Part shown: piece after piece, positions 28,581-33,340 of the stretch
How the letters are laid out: the number at the start of each line of letters is the position of its first letter
How positions within the stretch are numbered: the first letter of the stretch is position 1
Translations under genes and position numbers: made by a program
The notes under the pieces: generated by a model
The model's database searches: none
The model's input: only the letters and a program-made list of their open reading frames with translations
What the model was told of the DNA's origin: nothing
NCBI GenBank assembly: GCA_045577695.1
Contig: JAZNIW010000050.1
Span: 1 to 33,340, forward strand
Length of the DNA stretch: 33,340 nt
Reading direction: 5' to 3'
DNA from: UMGS1279 sp045577695
GTDB taxonomy: Bacteria; Bacillota; Clostridia; Oscillospirales; Acutalibacteraceae

Positions 28581-29774
28581 TCACTTTCCCTCCTTTTCCA
28601 TCGCTGCGGCCAAAGAAAGCAGGTCACTTTCCGAAAAGGCTTTGCCCATAAGTTGCACCCCGCCGGATACCAAAGCCGGCAGACCGATGAGGTTGGCCAT
28701 GGCAGTAAAAACGCTTTCCTTATACACCGTTTCAAAGGCAGAATAAATATCATACGGTTCATACGAAAATTGACCGATAACGGGCAACAAAACGGCATCG
28801 TATTTTTCAAATAACTCCTTCATGGTGTCGGCCATCACACGGCGCACCTTTAACGCTTTTTGATAACAGGATTGGTAACGGTTTTTAGAAAGCACGTTCG
28901 AGCCGTACAAAATGACCGCCTTGGTATAGAAGGAAAATCCCTCGGTGCGGCTTTTGACATAGAGTTCATCAATGTCTTTATACCGCTCCGTGCGGTGACC
29001 GTATTTCACCCCGTCGTAACGAGATAAATTATTACAGGTTTCGGCCGTCATTAAAATTTGCCAAGCCGTATTGGCCGCTTCGAAAATATCCAAAGAAATT
29101 TCTTCCAGCATAACACCTTGGTTTTGCAATTTTTGGGTAGCGGCACGAAGTTGTTCCTTGCTTTTTTCATTGGTTTTTTCCAACAAATCGGTAACCACAG
29201 CCACTTTTTTACCGGCCAAATCTGTCTGCAAGGTATAATCGTAGCTCTCGTTTTTCAGGCTGGTGCCGTCCTTTTCATCATGACCGGCAATCACCTTCAT
29301 CACCTCGGCAATACCCGCCGCATCGGCAGCAGACACCCCGACCGCTTCACCCGAAGCGGCGGTGGAAATTACGCCGTAACGTGAAACGGTACCATAGGTG
29401 GGTTTTAGGAAATCAACCCCCGAAAGGGCGGCGGCACGGCGCGGCGCGCCATTTATATCTACCGAAAGGGCAGCCTTTACCGACCCATTTTTTACCAGTT
29501 CTGCAGCGGCACCGCGTAACGGGGCTGTCGGTTCGGCATAAGCCGACCACTCCCCACACAAATCCAATCCGAATTCACCAACGTGGGTTTTCCCCGAAAG
29601 GGTGTAACCTTTTTGAAGTAAGCGCTCGACAACCTCGGCGCTAAACAATGGTTTGAATCCCTCTAATATACGCGAACCGGCGGTGGCCTCAACCCCTTTC
29701 ACCAACAAGGTATCGTCCACAGCAATGTTGCCGGTATCTTTAATCTTTGTCGCATAATATTTCACCGTTCTCAC
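28581..29774 (-). CDS. gatA: GatA homologue lacking the amidase catalytic triad
   Basis: Normal GatA is about 485 residues and frees ammonia from glutamine with a Ser-cisSer-Lys triad. This 397-residue protein aligns well in its conserved structure (LKPTYGTVSRYG, NLSRYDGVKYGHRTERY, SRTEGFSFYTKAVILYG, LIGLPALVSG), but the active site is gone. AVKDNI is AVDDTL (Lys79 to Asp20), the GGSSGGSAA loop is PLRGAAAEL (cis-Ser154 to Ala90), and DTGGSIRQPA is DINGAPRRAA (Ser178 to Ala110). The substrate Asp425 position also appears to be Ser. About 60 N-terminal residues are missing. It probably serves a structural or tRNA-binding role. GTG 29774 overlaps its GAGG site, and GTG 29765, 8 nt after that site, may be the true start. 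Confidence 0.88.
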   Translation of the reverse strand: MRTVKYYATKIKDTGNIAVDDTLLVKGVEATAGSRILEGFKPLFSAEVVERLLQKGYTLSGKTHVGEFGLDLCGEWSAYAEPTAPLRGAAAELVKNGSVKAALSVDINGAPRRAAALSGVDFLKPTYGTVSRYGVISTAASGEAVGVSAADAAGIAEVMKVIAGHDEKDGTSLKNESYDYTLQTDLAGKKVAVVTDLLEKTNEKSKEQLRAATQKLQNQGVMLEEISLDIFEAANTAWQILMTAETCNNLSRYDGVKYGHRTERYKDIDELYVKSRTEGFSFYTKAVILYGSNVLSKNRYQSCYQKALKVRRVMADTMKELFEKYDAVLLPVIGQFSYEPYDIYSAFETVYKESVFTAMANLIGLPALVSGGVQLMGKAFSESDLLSLAAAMEKEGK

Positions 29775-29775
29775 C

Positions 29776-31845
29776 TCACTTTACCAATCTGGGAACCTGC
29801 CAACTGTCCTCGCTGCGAGCCGGCGCGCCTTTGAGCAAATCTTCTCGTTCAAAAGGCTGATCACGACGGTCCTCACGCAAAACGTTGGTCATCGGCATTA
29901 CGTGTATCATCTCTTCTACGTCATCGGTCGGAATCAATTGCAAAGCGGTTTCTTTCTCGGCCATGGCTTTGAAAATGCCCTGCATAGATTCCTCTTCTTT
30001 TTCGGTCAAAGAGAGTTGATTTAACTGTTGTTCGTTTGCAAAGGTCGACCGCTTAGATGCCGAAGCCTTACCGGAATCCTTGCCGCGGGCAGCCAAAACA
30101 TTACCGTTGCCGAGCAAATGCACATCTTCCAACTGCTGGTTGCTGACTTCGCTCGGTGCGCCGAGCAGTAAATCCTGCGCGTTGCCGTTCAACGGGAAGG
30201 CAATGACATCTAAAATCTTTTCTTCATCGGTCAACAACATAACCATACGGTCAATACCGGGTGCCATACCGGCGTGGGGCGGTGCCCCGTATTGGAAGGC
30301 AGTGTAAAGGGCGTTGAACCGCGCTTTTAGTTCTTCTTCGGTATAACCCGCAATCTCAAACGCCTTTTTCATAATATCAATATCGTGGTTGCGCACCGCA
30401 CCCGAAGCAAGCTCAATGCCGTTGCAAACCAAATCGTATTGATATGCCAATACTTCGGTCGGGTCTTTTTGCAGCAACGCTTCCATTCCACCTTGCGGCA
30501 TCGAAAAGGGGTTGTGGGTGAAAATGGTTTCGCCGGTTTCCTCATCCTTTTCATACATAGGGAAATCTACCACAAAACAAAATTGGAAAGAGTCGTCTCG
30601 AATCAGGTCGAGTTGTTCTTTTCCGGCCAACCAAGCGCGGATGTGGCCGGCTTTTTTCTCCGTATCGGCTTTTTTCTCATCGCAGATGAAGAATAAGGTT
30701 TCGCCCTCTTTCACACCGGTGAGGGTGATGATTTCGGCCTTTTTCTCATCGCTTAAAAACTTGGCAATCGGACCGGCAAAAACGCCATCTTTTAAGGTGA
30801 TATATCCCAGTCCCCCCAGTCCCACTTCGGCCGAGGTTGCAAATTTTAAGGAATCTTCAAAAAACTTTTTCGACTTGCCGGTACAGTTGGCCACAATGCC
30901 GCGCACCGGTTTACCGCGAAAAGCCGGAAAGGCCACGTCGGCAAAAAAGTCGGTCAAATCACAGATGAGCAGGGGGTTGCGTAAATCGGGTTTATCCGAG
31001 CCATAGGTCATCATAGCATCGGCATAGCTAATGCGACGGAAAGGTTTCGGTGTTACCGCTTTATCGGTAAAGGTTTTAAAGGTATTGTGGACGACATCCT
31101 CACAAACGTCCAACACCTCTTCTTGGGTAGCAAAGGCCATTTCAAAGTCAAGCTGATAAAACTCACCCGGCGAACGGTCGGCACGGGCATCCTCATCACG
31201 GAAACAAGGAGCCACTTGAAAATAGCGGTCAAAACCGGACACCATCAACAGTTGTTTAAATTGTTGAGGAGCCTGCGGCAGAGCGTAGAACTTTCCGGGA
31301 TGTTTTCGACTGGGTACCAGAAAGTCCCGCGCGCCCTCAGGGGAGGAGGCCGTGAGAATCGGGGTTTGCATATCCAAAAATCCCTTCTCCTCCATTTTGT
31401 TGCGCAGGTGACGGATAATTTTGGAGCGGATTACCAAATTATGATGATTTTTGGGATTGCGCAAATCTAAATAACGGTATTTCAAGCGCAATTCGTCCTT
31501 ACTGTTGCGGGAAGAGCGCACATCAAAGGGAAGCATATTTTTGCTTTTTCCAAGTACGGTGAGCGCGTTAGCTACCAACTCCACCCTACCGGTTTCAATC
31601 TTTTCATTGACCGTGTCAGGGTCGCGTTTTTCTACCACGCCGGATACGGAAATTACCGTTTCACGGTTGACGTTTTTCAACCATTTCTCATTATGAACAA
31701 CCACCTGTGTTACGCCGGTATAGTCGCGAAGATCAATAAAGATAACACCACCGTGGTCACGCACCACTTCTACCCAACCGGCCAGCTGAACCGTTTGACC
31801 GATATGCGTATCCCGAATGTCGTTACAAAATAATGTTCTGTACAT
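29776..31845 (-). CDS. aspS: Aspartyl-tRNA synthetase fused to amidotransferase subunit GatC
   Basis: Residues 1 to about 590 are a complete bacterial AspRS. They include the OB-fold anticodon domain, class II motif 2 (FRDEDARADRSPGEFYQLDFE), the GAD insertion (about 285-410) and motif 3 (APPHAGMAPGIDRMVMLL). The last ~90 residues are GatC: LNQLSLTEKEEESMQ, then HVMPMTNVLREDRRDQPF and APARSEDSWQVPRLVK, the conserved GatC end. His31 in RDHGG fits the non-discriminating AspRS type that also charges tRNA-Asn with Asp. The chain therefore links mischarging to the amidotransferase. ATG 31845 is 9 nt after AGGAGG. gatA follows after one base. Confidence 0.93.
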   Translation of the reverse strand: MYRTLFCNDIRDTHIGQTVQLAGWVEVVRDHGGVIFIDLRDYTGVTQVVVHNEKWLKNVNRETVISVSGVVEKRDPDTVNEKIETGRVELVANALTVLGKSKNMLPFDVRSSRNSKDELRLKYRYLDLRNPKNHHNLVIRSKIIRHLRNKMEEKGFLDMQTPILTASSPEGARDFLVPSRKHPGKFYALPQAPQQFKQLLMVSGFDRYFQVAPCFRDEDARADRSPGEFYQLDFEMAFATQEEVLDVCEDVVHNTFKTFTDKAVTPKPFRRISYADAMMTYGSDKPDLRNPLLICDLTDFFADVAFPAFRGKPVRGIVANCTGKSKKFFEDSLKFATSAEVGLGGLGYITLKDGVFAGPIAKFLSDEKKAEIITLTGVKEGETLFFICDEKKADTEKKAGHIRAWLAGKEQLDLIRDDSFQFCFVVDFPMYEKDEETGETIFTHNPFSMPQGGMEALLQKDPTEVLAYQYDLVCNGIELASGAVRNHDIDIMKKAFEIAGYTEEELKARFNALYTAFQYGAPPHAGMAPGIDRMVMLLTDEEKILDVIAFPLNGNAQDLLLGAPSEVSNQQLEDVHLLGNGNVLAARGKDSGKASASKRSTFANEQQLNQLSLTEKEEESMQGIFKAMAEKETALQLIPTDDVEEMIHVMPMTNVLREDRRDQPFEREDLLKGAPARSEDSWQVPRLVK

Positions 31846-31864
31846 TCCCAAAATCCTCCTTTAA

Positions 31865-31902
31865 AAAATAAAAAGCCCCGGGAATATCAAAATATTCCCG
31901 GG
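31865..31902 (-). terminator. T-box-controlled intrinsic terminator
   Basis: On the minus strand CCCGGGAATAT pairs perfectly with ATATTCCCGGG around a 4-nt loop, followed by GCTTTTTATTTTTT. It lies just before the ribosome binding site of aspS and overlaps the region that would pair with the T-box to form the antiterminator. Confidence 0.85.
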
Positions 31903-32088
31903 ACGAGCAAACAAATTGTTACACCCGCGGTACCACCCGCATTGATGAGCCTAGACCCATCCTCTTTTATGATTTAGTTGTTGGGTATTGCCTTCGAGTG
32001 TTCCCAAGCTTACTACTCATCTCAAATGCGCTTTCAGTCGGTGACGCATTCTCCCTGACAGACTTTCCACAAAAGCTCGAGTCTCTTA
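31865..32088 (-). ncRNA. T-box riboswitch leader of the aspS-gatC/gatA/gatB operon
   Basis: On the minus strand the T-box consensus GGGTGGTACCGCGGG lies at about 31924-31938, upstream of the terminator at 31865-31902. A stem I apical-type hairpin (ATGCG / CGCAT, 32029-32051) is preceded by AGGGAGA. The base of stem I can be formed by TCGAG (about 32072-32076) and CTCGA (about 31994-31998). Directly 5' of the latter is GGGAACA, the likely specifier region, which contains the overlapping codons GAA (Glu) and AAC (Asn). The leader would raise operon expression when those tRNAs are uncharged. The specifier placement is by eye. Confidence 0.85.
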
Positions 32089-32092
32089 CAAT

Positions 32093-32120
32093 ATTATAGC
32101 AAATTATTTTTTCTTGTCAA
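32093..32120 (-). promoter_or_regulatory. Promoter of the T-box operon
   Basis: On the minus strand TTGACA (32115-32120), a 16-bp spacer and TATAAT (32093-32098) form a near-consensus sigma-A promoter. Transcription should start near 32086. Confidence 0.8.
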
Positions 32121-32258
32121 GTATTTTCTTTCGACTTTTCCTTCAAATCTATTCTTCCCATTTGGCAGAGTATTATTCAAAAAACTTTACGATCAAAGAT
32201 ACCTACATCGATCCCTAGGGTATCTTCCTTATGGAGTATGCCCTGTTGCATTTTTTCG

Positions 32259-32287
32259 TTGCATTGTAACCAAAAAACGAATATAAT
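32259..32287 (+). promoter_or_regulatory. Promoter of the radical-SAM gene
   Basis: TTGCAT (32259-32264), a 17-bp spacer and TATAAT (32282-32287) predict a transcription start near 32294. This lies downstream of the only in-frame ATG (32238) and at the TTG at 32292, and so decides against both as start codons. Confidence 0.65.
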
Positions 32288-32324
32288 AAAATTGCTTTTA
32301 ATTGCTTTTAAGAAAGGGGGCGTT

Positions 32325-33200
32325 ATTATCTACCGCACCGCAAAGCAACATTATCTGCAAAAGTTTGGCTGCAAAGTGTATAAACTGAGTTTAAGCGGCG
32401 GGTTCACTTGTCCCAACCGCGACGGAACCAAAGGGGTTGGGGGATGCAGCTTTTGCAGCGACCGGGGCAGTGGTGAATTTACTGCTCCCCCTTGCCAAAC
32501 CATCGAAAAACAACTCACACTCGCCAAGCAAAAGGTGGCCCACAAAAATAAAGGCGGAAAATATCTAGCCTATTTTCAATCCTTCACCAACACCTACTCG
32601 CCGGTTTCCCGTCTGCGCTCCCTTTTTACCGCGGCCATTTCTCCCGACGATATCGTCGGACTTTCGGTGGCCACCCGTCCCGACTGTTTGGGCGAGGATG
32701 TCCTTACCCTATTATCCGAACTCAATCAAATCAAACCGGTAACGGTAGAACTCGGCCTACAAACTGCAAAGGAAGAAACGGCAGCAAATTTTAACCGTTG
32801 CTACTCCAACGCGGAGTATATCACCGCCGTAGCAAAACTGAAAGCAGTCGGCATTGAGGTGATAACGCATATTCTCATCGGTCTTCCAAACGAAACCCTT
32901 GAGGATATAACAAACACCACCCGATTTGTTGTGGCAAACCACAGCGACGGAGTCAAATTTCATCTATTGTATGTAGTGCGCGGCACAAAATTGGAGCAGG
33001 AATACTTGGCCGGACGATATACACCCCTTCGCTTTTGCGAATATGCTTCCATTTTAAAAGAATGCCTTCGCCTTTTGCCGGCAGAAACGGTAGTTCACCG
33101 TATCACGGGAGACGGCGATAAAAAAACCTTAGTCGCCCCCTTGTGGTCCGCCGACAAAAAACGGGTGCTGAACGACTTGCGAAAATATTTAAAAGCATAA
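32325..33200 (+). CDS. Radical SAM protein of the TIGR01212/YhcC family
   Basis: Homology-like sequence begins at IIYRTAKQHYLQKFGCKVYK and continues with the [4Fe-4S] loop (GGFTCPNRDG, then GGCSFCS), GLSVATRPDC, VELGLQT and GLPNETLEDI. These are marks of the TIGR01212 radical-SAM family, related to the Elp3-like group. Its substrate is unknown. There are about 291 residues from here. No ATG, GTG or TTG lies between the predicted transcription start and the conserved N-terminus. AAGGGGG (to 32320) lies 4 nt before ATT 32325 and 7 nt before ATC 32328, so a non-canonical start is likely. A longer in-frame reading begins at ATG 32238. Confidence 0.85.
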   Translation: MIYRTAKQHYLQKFGCKVYKLSLSGGFTCPNRDGTKGVGGCSFCSDRGSGEFTAPPCQTIEKQLTLAKQKVAHKNKGGKYLAYFQSFTNTYSPVSRLRSLFTAAISPDDIVGLSVATRPDCLGEDVLTLLSELNQIKPVTVELGLQTAKEETAANFNRCYSNAEYITAVAKLKAVGIEVITHILIGLPNETLEDITNTTRFVVANHSDGVKFHLLYVVRGTKLEQEYLAGRYTPLRFCEYASILKECLRLLPAETVVHRITGDGDKKTLVAPLWSADKKRVLNDLRKYLKA

Positions 33201-33201
33201 A

Positions 33202-33237
33202 AAAAAGAACGGTCACGAAAAACGGACCGTTCTTTTT
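33202..33237. terminator. Bidirectional terminator between the radical-SAM gene and 5S rRNA
   Basis: A perfect 13-bp stem (AAAAAGAACGGTC / GACCGTTCTTTTT) closes a 10-nt loop. On the minus strand it is followed by a T-run and ends the rRNA operon. On plus it ends the radical-SAM gene. Confidence 0.88.
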
Positions 33238-33239
33238 GT

Positions 33240-33340
<101 letters not shown>

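Overview
The window comes from a spore-forming, anaerobic Gram-positive bacterium, most likely class Clostridia near the Oscillospiraceae/Ruminococcaceae. The evidence is a spoIIGA-sigE sporulation pair, lipoprotein signal peptides with lipoboxes, AGGAGG-type ribosome binding sites, a T-box riboswitch, a PerR/reverse-rubrerythrin oxygen defence operon, and a glycyl-radical microcompartment locus. Species cannot be read from the sequence.

Left part (1-11600). A non-coding stretch with a duplicated 75-bp element (1-552) precedes a serine hydrolase and the rRNA methyltransferase rlmD on the minus strand. Divergent spoIIGA-sigE follows, behind a promoter with the unusual 22-bp spacing of Spo0A-driven spoIIG promoters. 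A four-gene restriction-modification cassette of the DpnII (GATC) type lies at 5165-8727. It is A+T-rich and sits between hairpin terminators and a perfect 12-bp inverted repeat. Next come small cell-envelope genes, the remnant of a second rubrerythrin gene, and a perR-rubrerythrin operon with a perfect palindrome at its promoter.

Centre (11606-26717, all minus strand). Nineteen genes make up a complete glycyl-radical propanediol microcompartment of the fucose/rhamnose type (GRM5-like). They encode a class II aldolase, a glycyl-radical diol dehydratase and its activase, a CoA-acylating aldehyde dehydrogenase, PduL phosphotransacylase, two alcohol dehydrogenases, PduS- and PduT-type electron-transfer proteins, PduU/EutS-, EutN- and several BMC-H-type shell proteins, a EutP/PduV GTPase, a PduO-C/GlcG protein and a DeoR regulator. 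In the inferred pathway the aldolase makes lactaldehyde, the alcohol dehydrogenase reduces it to 1,2-propanediol, the dehydratase makes propionaldehyde, and this is split into propionyl-CoA/propionyl phosphate and 1-propanol. Two promoters are visible, one before the dehydratase and one before the aldolase.

Right part (27153-33340). A T-box-controlled operon encodes an aspartyl-tRNA synthetase fused at its C-terminus to GatC, followed by a GatA homologue that has lost all three amidase catalytic residues, and an apparently intact GatB. The T-box specifier region carries an overlapping GAA/AAC (Glu/Asn) codon pair. This is the most unusual system in the window. A divergent radical-SAM gene, apparently with a non-canonical start codon, and the 3' part of a minus-strand 5S rRNA close the window.

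All functional statements come from reading translated motifs by eye. No alignment, profile search or folding program was run.
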